Below, one piece after another: positions 42,419 through 54,046 of a DNA stretch of 64,000 bases. The stretch comes from Erythroxylum novogranatense (taxonomy: Eukaryota > Streptophyta > Magnoliopsida > Malpighiales > Erythroxylaceae): contig CM057233.1 of NCBI GenBank assembly GCA_029891385.1, positions 12,403,460 to 12,467,459 on the forward strand, in the 5' to 3' direction. Positions within the stretch are counted from its first letter, which is position 1. Each line of letters begins with the position of its first letter. Position numbers and translations under genes: made by a program. A model generated the notes under the pieces. That model was given only the letters and a program-made list of their open reading frames with translations, was not told the DNA's origin and did no database searches.

Positions 42419-43019
42419 TTGAAGCAAGCATCCAGGAGTTGGAATATCCGTTTTGATGAGGTAATCAAAGAGTTTGGTTTCTCACAAAATCAGGATGAAT
42501 ACTGTGTGTATAAGAAGGTTGATGGGACCACAGTCGTATTCCTTATGCTATATGTAGATGACATATTATTACTAGGAAACGATGTCTCGATGCTACAATC
42601 AGTGAAGATTTGGTTATCCAAACAATTTTCCATGAAAGACCTTGGTGAAACAACTTATATCCTTGGGATAAGGATCTATAGAGATAGATCAAAAAGATTG
42701 CTTGGTCTTTCACAATCAACGTACATAGACAAGATGCTAAAGACACAAGATAACACTCTCGAAATCTATGTGTCCTAAGACACAAGATGAGAGGATGCGC
42801 ATGGATATGATCCCGTATGCATCTGCGGTAGGATCTATCATATACATAATGCTATATACGAGACCCGATGTATCATATGCTCTAAGTATTCTGAGCATAT
42901 CTGAATCGGATCTGGTGAGGTCCTTTGGGTGGTGTCGAGAATATCTAAAGTACTTGCGAAGGAATCGGGATGTTTTCTTGATATATGGAGATGGAGATCT
43001 CAAAGTGGCGGGTATCTGA
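42419..43019 (+). pseudogene. Element E reverse transcriptase
   Basis: Frame 42419-42778 has S-R-S-W-N-I-R-F-D-E-V-I-K, then the catalytic M-L-Y-V-D-D-I-L-L-L-G near residues 42-52, and F-S-M-K-D-L-G-E. A further frame from 42768 adds M-C-P-K-T-Q-D-E, Y-A-S-A-V-G-S-I-I-Y and T-R-P-D-V-S-Y-A-L, the connection region. The two frames overlap by a shift near 42770. Confidence 0.87.
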
Positions 43020-43483
43020 GATGCGATTTTCAATCGATAAGGATGATTCCAAATCCCAATCGGTTACATATTCACTTTGAGCGGTGAGGCGGTCGGTTGG
43101 AAGAGTTTCAAACGAGAGACGGCTGGCGATTCAACGGCCAGAAGGCAGAGTACATTGCCGCTTCAGACGCGTGAAAGAAGCGATTTGGATCGAAGTTCAT
43201 TCTTGAACTTGGTGTGGTTCCTAGCGGTGATGGGCCCATCTGATTGTATTGTGACAACAATGGGGCTATTCTTGTGACGAAGGAACCAAGGTCTCATCAA
43301 CGATCCAAACACGTACTCGCAGATATCACCGATCGGGAGATCATTGGTCGGTGATATGCGAGATAGAGAGAATTCCACAGGCGAATATTCTTGATCCGTT
43401 GACAAAGCCATTGTCACGAGAAGAGTTTTGATTCTCATGTACTCGCCTATGGTATTAGATATCAAGGCGATTGGCTTTAAGTC
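43020..43483 (+). pseudogene. Element E RNase H, decayed
   Basis: Fragments of RNase H are visible in different frames: S-V-T-Y-S-L near 43060, A-E-Y-I-A-A-S-D near 43145-43170, D-N-N-G-A-I near 43250-43270 and N-I-L-D-P-L-T-K-P-L near 43385-43412. It ends before the polypurine tract. No intact frame. Confidence 0.7.
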
Positions 43484-43494
43484 AAGTGGGAGAT
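43484..43494 (+). promoter_or_regulatory. Polypurine tract of element E
   Basis: AAGTGGGAGAT directly before the 3' LTR, whose first bases read TTTTAG instead of TGTTAG. Confidence 0.8.
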
Positions 43495-45318
43495 TTTTAG
43501 AGTAGTGCCCAGAAGGCAATCGCCTTTAACAATTTTGTACAAAATTGTGTACATTCTTTATAAATAAATAAAGAAAAGGCATATTTCATTAATTTGATGT
43601 TCATTATTTATGAATGGATATTGATCTATAAGCAAATTAATGAAGTCCTTGATATATGACATAGCATGAAGGAAATTATGATGTGATCATACTCTGAGAT
43701 TCCTATCATGTGCAATTATGTCGATATCTAAATTATCCTAGTCATAGGATTCTTGAGGCTGGACATGGTGTCCGGAAAGACTAGCACATCTCAAGCTTCT
43801 TGATTTGATCAGCGGTAGATCTTAAGCTGTACATATGAGATATTTAGGGTTGAGATGTGGATGCTTACTAGAGGTAGTAAGTACATTGGATGACTGCTAT
43901 GAGATCATCACATGGATGTCCTATTCTAATGTCGGTGATAATCTCATCATAGCAATGGTGCAAGTATCCTTAGACTTGAGGTACTCGAGGATATCTTGAA
44001 TCTTGATTACGTGCTGACTCCATTTCTTGTTGCACAGAGGTCGCTTGTAGGGTGGTGCTTGGAGTGCAGTTTGAGGTATTGAAGGTAATTGAGTAGCCAA
44101 TAGAGGATTCACCATACGTGATAGCGAAGATGATACCCGTGGCTTCTTATCGGGGTCATTACTTGGAAATCTCGATCGAGTACATATGTCATGAAGAGTG
44201 TGTTCGTTGACATATTAAATATAAAGTAATGAGTCGAGGATAGGCTGAAATCACTGGACTAGATTTGGCGTAGTCGATCTAGTAAGAGTTGACACTTTGC
44301 CCATACTCATAACCAAGTGGGGTATAGCATGGTGAAAGGACGAATTGCGGTAATTGTCTATGGAAAGGTTAAGTGATATGGTTCATGATGAATACATGTT
44401 CATTCGTCAAACCAATTACTTTCCGGTCAATTGGGGGTCATGATGTGTTGCTAGATACCGCTCATGACTTGCTTGGATTAAGTATTAATCTAAGTGGCCA
44501 ACATAACTGGGAACCTAATGGGTCACACGCATAAGATTGTCTCGGAGAATTCGTAAAATAGTTTTGGACATAGATCCAATAAATGGAGAGCAATCGGACT
44601 AAATGGATCCTGATGAGATCGAGATATGTCCCGATGAGATCGCGGCATCGATATTGCTGAAAAACGTTTCCGGGGGTTTTTCCCATACCGAGACCCGATA
44701 GGCCGGTAGGACCGACCCCAGTGTGACTGGACCACTTCAGCATTTATTTATATATATATATAATTAATTAATTGAAGAATTAATTAATTAATATATATAT
44801 ATATATGCTATACGTGGGAGAAGGAGGAGAGGAAGCTTTATATATATATATAATGAAGCTAACGTGGATGGCAAAAGAAGCTTCCATCTTTTGCCTTGTC
44901 ATCTTTCCATTAAATGGTAAGAAGACAAAATGAAATGAAAAAGATGAGTGTGGTCGTTGGTTGTAAGAAGAGAAGAGAAGTTTGAAAGGAAAAATAGTTT
45001 TCGTTTCATCTCATCATCGTTCTTCATCGTCTTCAAGCATTTTCTTCGCCTTCTCCATCGTTATTCTTCAAGCTCTCCAAGAACAAGGTAAGATCTAGCA
45101 GTCTTCAACTTGTTCTAGCTATTCCCGGGACAAAGGGTTTGTCCCGGTTAGGTTCTCCGATCTCTGCGTGGATACCGTTAGAGACGGTCTCCTTTGGTCG
45201 TTTTGGTTTGACTGTGTTATATAGTCACATGGATCCAAGCTTTCTGGAAGGTCCCGGAACAAAAAAAAAATTTTTCCGCACCGTGGGCATGTGATGCTCA
45301 CACCGGGATTTTCCTACA
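43495..45318 (+). repeat. Element E 3' LTR (1824 bp)
   Basis: Matches 35763-37595 with many single-base to four-base deletions spread along its length. The 5' LTR terminal G is T here. TA-dinucleotide runs near 44755-44800 and 44838-44850 differ in length from the 5' LTR. Confidence 0.92.
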
Positions 45319-45323
45319 TATGC
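45319..45323. repeat. Target-site duplication of element E, right copy (TATGC)
   Basis: TATGC directly after the 3' LTR; equals 35758-35762. Confidence 0.95.
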
Positions 45324-46915
45324 AACATGTCTGTCAAATCCATCATGTGTTATGCTCAACAAATCAATCGTGTATGCACAAACAATTGGCTAGAGAGTTC
45401 TGTAAACGATCCGGATAAACCGAAGTTAAATCTGTAAACTATCTGAGTCCGATTGCTCAAAGATCTCGTGGCCTCAAGCGGGCAGCCGGGAGAAGGCTTT
45501 ATATCAACGTGCACGTGACTCCATCCGTAACTCTCTTACCCAAACAAATCACATAATCCATTCGATTCATGCTCAAAGTATTTTTCACGTTGTTCTAAAT
45601 TCTCATTCTTGTCCATTTCCATAAGGCCTATCAAGCCATGCATAATCATAATCAAAATACACATTCAATATTTCTCATATAATTCAATACTAACAAAGTC
45701 ATATCATGCAAGCAATTAAGCACACACAAGGTAATTTGCCCATACACATAATAACCATAAACATATTATCCACCAAATATCGCTCGAGTATCAGACTCAC
45801 TGCTGTCCTTCCTCTTGCGATTAGGTCAAATCAGCTTGGTTCCCTATAATAAACCAAGTTTCCATACAATCAATATCCATAGCAAATATTCAATAAAGCT
45901 TGAAAAGCAAAAAGTAAAGCGCTAAAAGTCTCCATCCGACTCCCATCTACATTCCCGAACCCTTAAAGGTTGATTCCGAACTTCCCTTCTTCATACAACT
46001 CGTAGCCCTTTATTTCTAGTTCACAATGAATCCAAAACCACCTCAATCGGACGTCTACAACCCAAGATATGCCCAAAATACTAAAAATCTCACTTCAGCC
46101 AATTGGAGTGACGTCGTCCCTCACACATGTCGCGACGAACGCTCCTCTTTCGCGCTTTGCGGCGTGCCTCCTTCGCACGTCGCGACGAACACTTCCCCGC
46201 TCGTTGCGACGAATTTATTTTTATTGGTCGCGACGAATGCCACATCGCGACATGTTCATACGCACGTCGCAACGTGCGGGTCTGGAGCTCGACTCCGAAA
46301 CCCAGATTCCTGCATTTTCCAACTTGAATCCTTACCCAAACTCAAATGCACCACAACCAAGCTATATATCAAGTCTCAAACTACATTTCTAACCCATTAA
46401 CAACTCAAAATCAAGCACAAATGCATCAACCCAAGGATTACCCATTTTGCTTTGAACCCTAAAACCACCGATTCTCTTCATTCCTACAATCTTCTAAGTT
46501 TAAATCTAACCATAACAAGTTTGAAGGAAGCTAAACTTACCAGAAATCACTTCGAATCAGTCGGAAGACTCAAAGATCGCAAAACCTCTCTTCTCTTCTC
46601 TTCTTCTCACCGACGGCGCACTCTTCTTCTTCTTTCCTCTATTTCCTTCTTTTTCTTCTTTTTCTAATTTCTTTCTTTTAAACCTAAAGGAATGGGACAA
46701 AGACCATAATACCCCTCTTAGCTAAGCCCAAATCCGTTCCAACTCAAGTAAACTTCCCAAAATGCCCTCATAAACTTTTACCCATTAATTCTCATTCAAC
46801 TATACTAAACTCAAGTAAACCCACTAATGTTCTCAAGTTAATCAAATCAAAGCATAAAATCACAATTATCACAATTCATGCTTAATATCATCATAAAAAA
46901 AATCGGGGTCTAACA
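45324..46915 (-). repeat. Element G 3' LTR, inner part
   Basis: Resumes the LTR after element E and ends TCTAACA at 46915. It matches 52410-54041 except for a gap of nearly 40 bp near 46108. It holds GTCGCGAC-type repeats at 46108-46275. Confidence 0.92.
46108..46275. repeat. GTCGCGAC-type palindrome cluster in element G 3' LTR
   Basis: About six copies of CGTCGCGACGAA-like sequence with palindromic core GTCGCGAC, including variants TCGTTGCGACG and CGTCGCAACG. The equivalent cluster in the 5' LTR (53205-53400) has about seven. Confidence 0.85.
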
Positions 46916-46929
46916 TTTCTCCCCCTCTT
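46916..46929 (-). promoter_or_regulatory. Polypurine tract of element G
   Basis: AAGAGGGGGAGAAA on the minus strand, directly before the 3' LTR. Confidence 0.85.
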
Positions 46930-46945
46930 AAAAGAAATTTCGTCC

Positions 46946-47152
46946 TCAAAATTTACCTGAATCATCAAAGAGGTGCGGATACTTCTCCCGCATAGCTTCC
47001 AATGGCTCCCATGTAGCCTCCTCTACCGAATGATTCCTCCAAAGAATTTTGACTAACTGGACCGTCTTGTTCCTGAGGAGCTTTTCCTTGGTATCCAAAA
47101 TCTCTACCGGTTGCTCCTCATGCTTTCGGATCATCTCATGAATGAACCTCAC
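46946..47152 (-). pseudogene. Element G chromodomain
   Basis: A 68-residue frame at the pol C-terminus reads Q-P-V-E-I-L-D-T-K-E-K, L-R-N-K-T-V, then L-V-K-I-L-W-R-N-H-S-V-E-E-A-T-W-E. That is the Tekay/Del-type chromodomain, which targets integration toward marked heterochromatin. It is complete to the stop near 46946 but out of frame with integrase (shift near 47140). Confidence 0.9.
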
Positions 47153-48569
47153 TAATGCGAATGATGTGAGTAGGATCCGATCTATACCTCCTCAACATAG
47201 ACACATGGAAAATATCGTGAATCTGCGATAACTCCGGAGGTAACGTCAACCTGTAGGTGAGTGGCCCAATCCTTTCAAGGATCTCATAAGGACCCATATA
47301 CCTCAGACTCAACTTACCCTTCTTACCAAATCTCACCACTCCTTTCCAAGGAGACGTCTTAAGGAATGCCTTCTCACCGACTTCATACTCCATCTCCTTT
47401 CGGTGAGCATCAACATAACTCTTCATCCTATCCTGTGCTGCCTTAAGCCGCTGCTTAACAAAATTGATTTTCTCAACTGTCATCTGAATCAATTTTGGTC
47501 CTTCCAATTGTCTCTCTCCTTTTTCATCCCAACAGATCAGAGTCCTACATCTCCGCTCATACAATGCCTCATATGGAGCCATCTGGATGCTCGAATGGTA
47601 CGAATTGTTATAAGAAAATTCGACCAAAGGCAAATGCTCATCCCAAGCTCCTCTGAAATCCATCACACAAGCCCGAAGCATCCCCTCAAGAGTCCAAATA
47701 GTCCTATCAGATTGACCATCCGTCTGAGGGTGGAAAGCCGTACTAAAATTTATCTTCGTCCCCAAAGCTTCCTGCAAACTACCCCAAAATCTCGAAGTAA
47801 ACCGAGAATCCCTGTCCGACACTATAGAATCTGGAATCCCATGCAATCTCACTATCTCATCGATATACTTCTTTGCTAACACGTGCAAAGAATCAGTTTG
47901 CTTGATCCCCAAAAAGTGGGCTGACTTGGTCAACCGATCCACTATAACCCATATGGCATCATGCCTCCTGCTAGTCCTAGGCAAACCCATCAGAAAATCC
48001 ATAGTCACCCTTTTCCACTTCCACTTCGGAATAGACAATGGCCTCAACTTGCCCGAAGGTGCCTGGTGTTCAGCTTTGACTTGCTGACACACTAGACACT
48101 TACTGACAAAATCTGCTACATCTCTCTTCATGCCTTTCCACCAAAAATGCTCTCTCAGATCTCGATACATCCTGGTACTACCTGGATGCATGGCATAAGA
48201 CGCTTTGTGTGCCTCATCCATAATCTCATCTTTAATTTCCTGTATATCTGGGATGCACAACCTGTTCCCCACTGTCATAAGCCCATCATCCTGCACATCT
48301 ATCTCAGAAACTTTGTCATTCCGAATTTCATTTCGAAGCTTGCTCAAATCTGCATCTTGAGCCTGCAATTCCCTAACTTTCTCCCTGAGTATCTGTCTAA
48401 CTTGGAAGTTGGCTAGAAGGCAATCCGACTCCTCCTGCTTCAAGCTTATCTTAAGCTTGGTCATCTCTTCCAATAAAGGAAGATAAACCGATCGAACATG
48501 TGCAATCGAAGACTTCCTACTCAAGGCATCTGCCACCACATTGGCCTTGCTCGGGTGATACTTAATCAA
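47136..48569 (-). pseudogene. Element G RNase H end and integrase
   Basis: A 477-residue frame starting at K-Y-H-P-S-K-A-N-V-V-A-D-A-L-S-R (end of RNase H). It continues with the zinc region H-x-H-x-C-x-x-C (H-P-G-S-T-R-M-Y, C-L-V-C-Q-Q-V-K) and a DDE core: T-M-D-F-L-M-G-L-P, S-D-R-D-S-R-F-T and H-P-Q-T-D-G-Q-S-D-R. The usual D-G-Q-S-E-R has D instead of E, so the third catalytic residue is changed. Integrase catalyses insertion. The frame ends by a shift near 47140. Confidence 0.9.
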
Positions 48570-49694
48570 TAGATCATAGTCTTTGAGTAACTCGATCTAC
48601 CTTCTCTGCCTCAAATTCAATTCCTTCTGGCTCAATAAATACTTCAGACTCTTATGATCAGTAAAGATTCTCGTCTGAACTCCATACAGATAATGCCACT
48701 AAATCTTCAAGGCAAAAATCACAACTGCTAACTCCAAATCATGCGTCGGATAATTTAACTCATAAGGCTTCAACTGCCTTGAAGCATAAGCAATTACCCT
48801 ATCTCCCTGCATCAAAACACAGCCAAGACCCTTCCTCGAAGCATCACTATACACCGTATATCCCTCAGCACCCGATGGCAAGATCAGAATCGGGGCACGC
48901 GTCAATCTGCGCTTGAGCTCCTCGAAGCTCCTCTGACACTCATCACTCCAAACAAACTTTTGATTCTTCCTTAACAAGTTCTTCATCGGAGCGGCTATCA
49001 TGGAGAATCCCTCCACAAATCTCCTGTAATAGCCTACCAAACCCAAAAAACTCCTCACTTTTGCTACATTCTCCGGGGCTTCCCAACTCACCACAGCTTC
49101 TATCTTCTTTGGATCCACATGAATTCCTTGCTCTGAGATCACATGTTCAAGAAATGAAACTTCCCTCAGCCAAAATTCGCATTTATCGAATTTGACGTAC
49201 AACTCATGCCTCCTCAAAGTCTCCAAAGAAATCCTCAAATGCTCTTCATGCTCCTCATCACTCTTGGAATACACCAAGATATCATCGATAAAGACAATGA
49301 TAAATTGGTCCAAGAATGACTTAAAAACCCGATTCATCAAATCCATAAACGCTGCAGGCGCATTCGTCAATCCGAAAGGCATAATCAAGAACTCGAAATG
49401 CCCATACCGAGTCCTGGAAGCAGACTTCGGCACATCCGACTCCTTAATCCTCAACTGATGGTAACCCGATCTCAAGTCTATCTTAGAGAAGACTCTCGCT
49501 CCTTGCAATTGATCAAAGACATCAATGCGAGGAAGCGAATATGTTTTCTTCACAGTTACCTGATTCAACTTCCTATAGTCCACACACATCCTTAGCGATC
49601 CATCTTTCTTCTTTACAAAAAGAACCGGAGCTCCCCAAGGCGAAGAGCTCGGTCGAATATACCCTTTCTCTAATAACTCCTCCAACTGCTCCTA
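48570..49694 (-). pseudogene. Element G reverse transcriptase and RNase H
   Basis: Frame 49685-48699 has [29 protein letters not shown], the catalytic F-I-D-D-I-L-V-Y-S near 49280-49310 and an RNase H start ([10 protein letters not shown] near 48850). A TAG at 48699 sits where Trp is expected, and another TAG near 48600 also replaces Trp (G-to-A). Upstream TAG and TGA codons near 49695-49710 separate it from protease in the same frame. Apart from stops the core looks intact. Confidence 0.92.
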
Positions 49695-49706
49695 AGCTCT
49701 TTCAAT

Positions 49707-50444
49707 TCACGGAGCCATCACATAAGGCGGAATCGAAATCGGCGTAGACTGACGAAGCTCAATGGGAAATTCAATTTCCCTAGCTGGCGGTAGTCCTGAC
49801 AATTCCTCGAAAAAGACGTCCAAGAATTCCCTGACTACCGGAATATCCTTCAGCTTCCCTCTATCTGCCCTGGTGTCAACCACATAAGCCAAAAACGCCT
49901 CACAACCCTTCCTCATCATCGTCTCTGCTGTCAAAGCTGAAACAATTCTGGGCGGATTCGCTTTCCTGTCCCCAGTAAACACCACTCTTTTACCAGTATC
50001 CAATTCAAATTCCATTATCTTCCGCTTACAATCCAGACGAGCATTGTACTTTTCCAATGTATCCATGCCCAGAATCACATCTAATCCTCCCATCTTCAGT
50101 GGCATCAAATCGACCACTAGAAGTTCTCCATCAATGCGAATCTCACAACCTCTATACACTTGACTAATCACAATGTACTGGCCGATTGGAGTACTCACCA
50201 TCAGCGGAGTATCCAATGGGCTCACAATCCTATCACACACATGTCTACTCGAAGAAACAAATGAGTGAGTAGAACCTAGATCAATCAAAGCTATCACAGC
50301 ATCAGAAAATAACTGAATCGTACCAATGAAAACATCTGGTGCAGTCTCAGCATCCTCCCTAGTCATCACAAACACCCTAGCTGGTGCCTGCCCTCTCGGT
50401 CTCTCCGAAAGATTCACCCTCTTGGCTGCATCTGAACTGCCCAC
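49707..50444 (-). pseudogene. Element G aspartic protease and linker to RT
   Basis: Frame with V-F-I-G-T-I-Q-L-F, then I-D-L-G-S-T-H-S-F-V where the catalytic motif is normally D-S-G or D-T-G. The Ser/Thr codon reads TTG, one C-to-T from TCG, so the active site is lost. Later G-L-D-V-I-L-G-M-D-T-L and C-K-R-K-I-M-E-F are the protease C-terminal blocks. A linker to the RT follows (L-P-P-A-R-E-I-E-F-P-I-E-L). Confidence 0.88.
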
Positions 50445-50459
50445 TTCTGTTGTAGTCCT

Positions 50460-51641
50460 CTAACCCATGGTCTCTGTCCTCCTCGGAGCTTGCATCTGAC
50501 TCCTCTCTTGTCGTGGAGGCTGAGGACACTCTCTAGCAATGTGTCCCTTCTCCCTACAGTTGAAACAAGCTCCTGGCAATCTGAAGCACTCTCCTCTATG
50601 GGACCTCCCGCAGTGCTCACACTTCGGGACGAAAGATCTATCCCCATCTTCCTTTCTACCGCCACCCACCGTTGAGGCTTGGTGAGAAACAGTAGAAGTC
50701 CTCATCAGCCTAGGTCGGCTCACACCACTGCTCCTCTCCTCTGACTGGACCAGGAAGCTCCTAGCACTCCTGTCTGGCATAGGAGTACTAGTGCTACCTC
50801 CTATCCTGGACTGCTCTCTGCCCTTTCTTTTCTTATTCATAGCACTCTTGATATTCTCTATATTTTCAACTCTCATAGCTGCCTCAACCAGCTGCTGGAA
50901 ATCAAAGAAATTCTGCACAATCACCTTCTCTCTGATGGCCAGGTGCAATCCCGACTCAAACCGGCGACATCTAGCAGCTTCACCCAACATCGATCCAAGC
51001 ATCTGGGATAGGCGTGTAAACCGGCGCTCATACTCGCTGACTGTCATATCCCTCTGAGTCAAACTGAGGAACTCCCTCTGCTTCTGCTGAACATATACTT
51101 CAGACAGATACTTCTTCTTATAAGCAACCACGAAATCCTGCCATGCCAACCCTACTGGCCTCATCTGACTCCCTTGTACAGTCTCCCACCAGTGAAGAGC
51201 ATCTCCCTAAAGCAAACTCACCGCATAGATGACTCTCTCGTCATCCTCACACTCTATCTGATCCAGCACTCTTTCAATCTTCCTCAACCAAGTCTCAGCT
51301 TCTTCAGGCTCGGATGTCCCAAAGAAATCAACTGCCCCATACTTCCTCAATCGGTCAAACCGTTTCCTCTTCCGAGTGAAATGAAATAGAAAGGCGTGAC
51401 ATCGGCCCATGCTTTGCACGAATGCCTGAGTAAAGGCCTGGAACAATCTCGGATCCACTGGAGGCACTTGCTCCTGCATAGCTGGCGACTCCTAAGTCGG
51501 CGACGGAACGGGCTCACTACCTAGCCCTACAGAAGCAGCATTCCCTGGGGCTACTGACTCATCAGTCCTCTCCTCCCTAGTCGGAGAGTCAGGTGCAGCA
51601 GATCCTTGCATAACTCCTCGTGTCCTTCTACGAGGTGGCAT
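50460..51641 (-). pseudogene. Element G gag
   Basis: The likely start is the ATG at 51641 (M-P-P-R-R-R-T-R-G-V), in frame with the rest. A TAG near 51495 and a TAG at 51207 (expected Gln, before G-D-A-L-H-W-W-E) interrupt it. The Gag core has W-L-R-K-I-E-R-V-L, W-Q-D-F-V-V-A-Y-K-K-K-Y and F-L-S-L-T-Q-R-D-M-T-V-S-E-Y. There is a Lys/Arg linker and two CCHC knuckles, C-E-H-C-G-R-S-H-R-G-E-C and C-F-N-C-R-E-K-G-H-I-A-R-E-C. It ends at a TAG at 50460, in frame with protease. Confidence 0.9.
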
Positions 51642-51800
51642 CGTACTCCTTCAAATGGAAACACTAAGGATTAGCTACAGGTCAATCTACATGTATGCAT
51701 GACATGCATGTCACTTAATATAATCAAGTAATGCAACAAAATAATCATAGAGCACACAATCCTATTATGCATTTTAAGCCGAGGAAACCTAAACCTAGGC

Positions 51801-51812
51801 GCTCTGATACCA
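51801..51812 (-). promoter_or_regulatory. Primer-binding site of element G
   Basis: TGGTATCAGAGC on the minus strand, four bases after the 5' LTR end. Confidence 0.93.
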
Positions 51813-51816
51813 AACA

Positions 51817-54041
51817 TATTGGGCCCGGGCCCCGGATCCCCATTCCCAAGGCGGCCCCTGAGGTCGCGCCTGCGACGGCACTCCATGAACCTTCGAACCC
51901 GATCCCAACATCCATACAAAACCATATTTCAATTCATACAAACATATACCAATACATACATACACATATTCTACACCTGCATTCTAAACATGCATTAATC
52001 ATCTCAAATACATAAAAACATCTGTCATTGACATTCGAAGAAATTCAACAAGTATTCTCGAAATATAACATAATACAAAATGAAATGAAATCCCAAAATA
52101 CAAAAGTATGCTCCATGATGAAATGTTGGTGGGCTAACCAAAGTACTAACTTATTACAAGGCTCCTAACTAGCTTGAAGTTTCAGATGCCTTGCAATGTC
52201 GACAATCATCTCGATCTGCACCTGAGGAGGGGAGAGTAATGGGGTGAGTTGCGAAGCTCAGTGGTATATACGTTTATAGCCATTGGAAACGAGTCACACA
52301 ATCAAGCATATATGTATATTCATATAGCAAGTCAAAATTCATCAAGTGATTCACATTCATATAAGCATACGTCATGCAATTTCTGTTTCTCAATATCACA
52401 ATCATTATGCAACATGTCTGTCAAATCCATCATGTGTTATGCTCAACAAATCAATCGTGTATGCACAAACAATTGGCTCGAGAGTTCCGTAAACGATCCG
52501 AATAAACCGAAGTTAAATCCGTAAACTATCCGAGTCCAATTTCTCAAGGATCTCGTGGCCTTAAGCGGGCAGCCGGGAGAAGGCTTTATGTCAACGTGCA
52601 CATGACTCCATCCGTAACTCTCTTACCCAAACAAATCACATAATCCATTCGATTCATGCTCAAAGCATTTTTCACGTTGTTCTAAATTCTCATTCTTGTC
52701 CATTTCCATAAGGCCTATCAAGCCATGCATAATCATAATCAAAATACACATTCAATATTTCTCATATAATTCAATACCAACAAAGTCATATCATGCAAGC
52801 AATTAAGCACACACAAGGCAATTTGCCCATACACACAATAACCATAAACATATTACCCACCTAATATCGCTCGAGTATCAGACTCACTGTTGTCCCTCCT
52901 CTTGCGATTGGGTCAAATCAGCTTGTTTCCCTATAATAAACCAAGTTTCCATACAATCAATATCCATAGCAAATATTCAATAAAGCTTGAAAAGCAAAAA
53001 GTAAAGCGCTAAAAGTCTCCATCCGACTCCCATCTACATTCCCGAACCCTTAAAGGCTGATTCAGAACTTCCCTTCTTCATACAACTTGTAGCCCTTTAT
53101 TTCTAGTTCACAATGAATCCAAAACCACCTCAATCGGACGTCTACAACCCAAGATATGCCCAAAATACTAAAAATCTTACTTCAGCCAATTGGACGTTCA
53201 TCGCGACGAGCCAAACTTCTTCGTACGTCAAGACGTCGTCCCTCACACATGTCGCGACGAATGCTCCTCTTTCGTGCTTCGTGGCGTGCCTCCTTCGCAC
53301 GTCGCAACGAACGCTTCCCTGCTCGTCGCGACGAATTTATTTTTATTGGTCGCGACGAACGCCACGTCGCGGCGTGTTCATCATGACGTCATGAACGCGG
53401 GTGCGAGCTCGACTCCGAAACCCAGATTCCTGCATTTTTCAACTTGAATCCTTACCCAAACTCAAATGCACCACAACCAAGCTATATATCAAGTCTCAAA
53501 CTACATTTCTAACCCATTAACAACTCAAAATCAAGCACAAATGCATCAACCCAAGGATTCTACCCATTTTTGCTATACAAACCCTAAAACCACCGATTCT
53601 CTTCATTCCTACAATCTTCTAAGTTTAAATCTAACCATAACAAGTTTGAAGGAAGCTAAACTTACCAGAAATCACTTCGAATCAGTCGGAAGACTCAAAG
53701 ATCGCAAAACCTCTCTTCTCTTCTCTTCTTCTCACCGACGGCGCACTCTTCTTCTTCTTTCCTCTATTTCCTTCTTTTTCTTATTTTTCTAATTTCTTTC
53801 TTTTAAACCTAAAGGAATGGAACAAAGACCATAATACCCCTCTTAGCTAAGCCCAAATCCATTCCAACTCAAGTAAACTTTCCAAAATGCCCTCATAAAC
53901 TTTTACCCCTTAATTCTCATTCAACCATACTAAACTCAAGTAAACCCACTAATGTTCTCAAGTTAATCAAATCAAAGCATAAAATCACAATTATCACAAT
54001 TCATGCTTAATATCATCATAAAAAAAATTCGGGGTCTAACA
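51817..54041 (-). repeat. Element G 5' LTR (2225 bp)
   Basis: On the minus strand it begins TGTTAGACCCCG and ends GGGCCCAATA. It contains the GTCGCGAC cluster at 53205-53400. The annotated-looking frames at 53113-53792 come from LTR sequence repeated at 46026-46667 and carry no protein motif. Confidence 0.92.
53205..53400. repeat. GTCGCGAC-type palindrome cluster in element G 5' LTR
   Basis: Copies near 53199, 53252, 53298, 53326, 53350 and 53365 share CGTCGCGACGAA or close variants, all CpG-rich and palindromic at the core. Confidence 0.85.
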
Positions 54042-54046
54042 GACAG
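54042..54046. repeat. Target-site duplication of element G, right copy (GACAG)
   Basis: GACAG directly after the 5' LTR of element G; equals 35165-35169. It marks the point where F resumes. Confidence 0.9.

Larger units (their letters stand above)
35763..45318 (+). mobile_element. Element E: Angela-like Ty1/copia element nested in the 3' LTR of G
   Basis: Complete layout of 5' LTR, Met-tRNA primer site, leader, gag with protease, integrase, reverse transcriptase, RNase H, polypurine tract and 3' LTR, with duplication TATGC. The LTR start (TGTTAGAGTAGTACCCTAAA) and the gag type resemble the Angela/BARE lineage of copia. LTR size of 1.83 kb also fits. Pol is badly broken by small deletions. 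Confidence 0.93.
35170..54041 (-). mobile_element. Element G: Tekay-type chromovirus (Ty3/gypsy) nested in F
   Basis: Minus-strand order is 5' LTR (54041-51817), primer site, gag, protease, reverse transcriptase-RNase H, integrase and a C-terminal chromodomain, polypurine tract, 3' LTR (46915-45324 and 35762-35170, split by element E). The duplication is GACAG. LTRs of 2.2 kb, the Met-tRNA primer site and the chromodomain type fit the Tekay (Del) clade. Six or more stops and one frameshift make it inactive. Confidence 0.93.

Noticed and set aside
46026..46667. Several 60-124-codon frames in the element G LTR (also 53113-53792)
   Set aside because: They lie entirely in LTR sequence, occur in both LTRs with shifted ends, and overlap one another in several frames.
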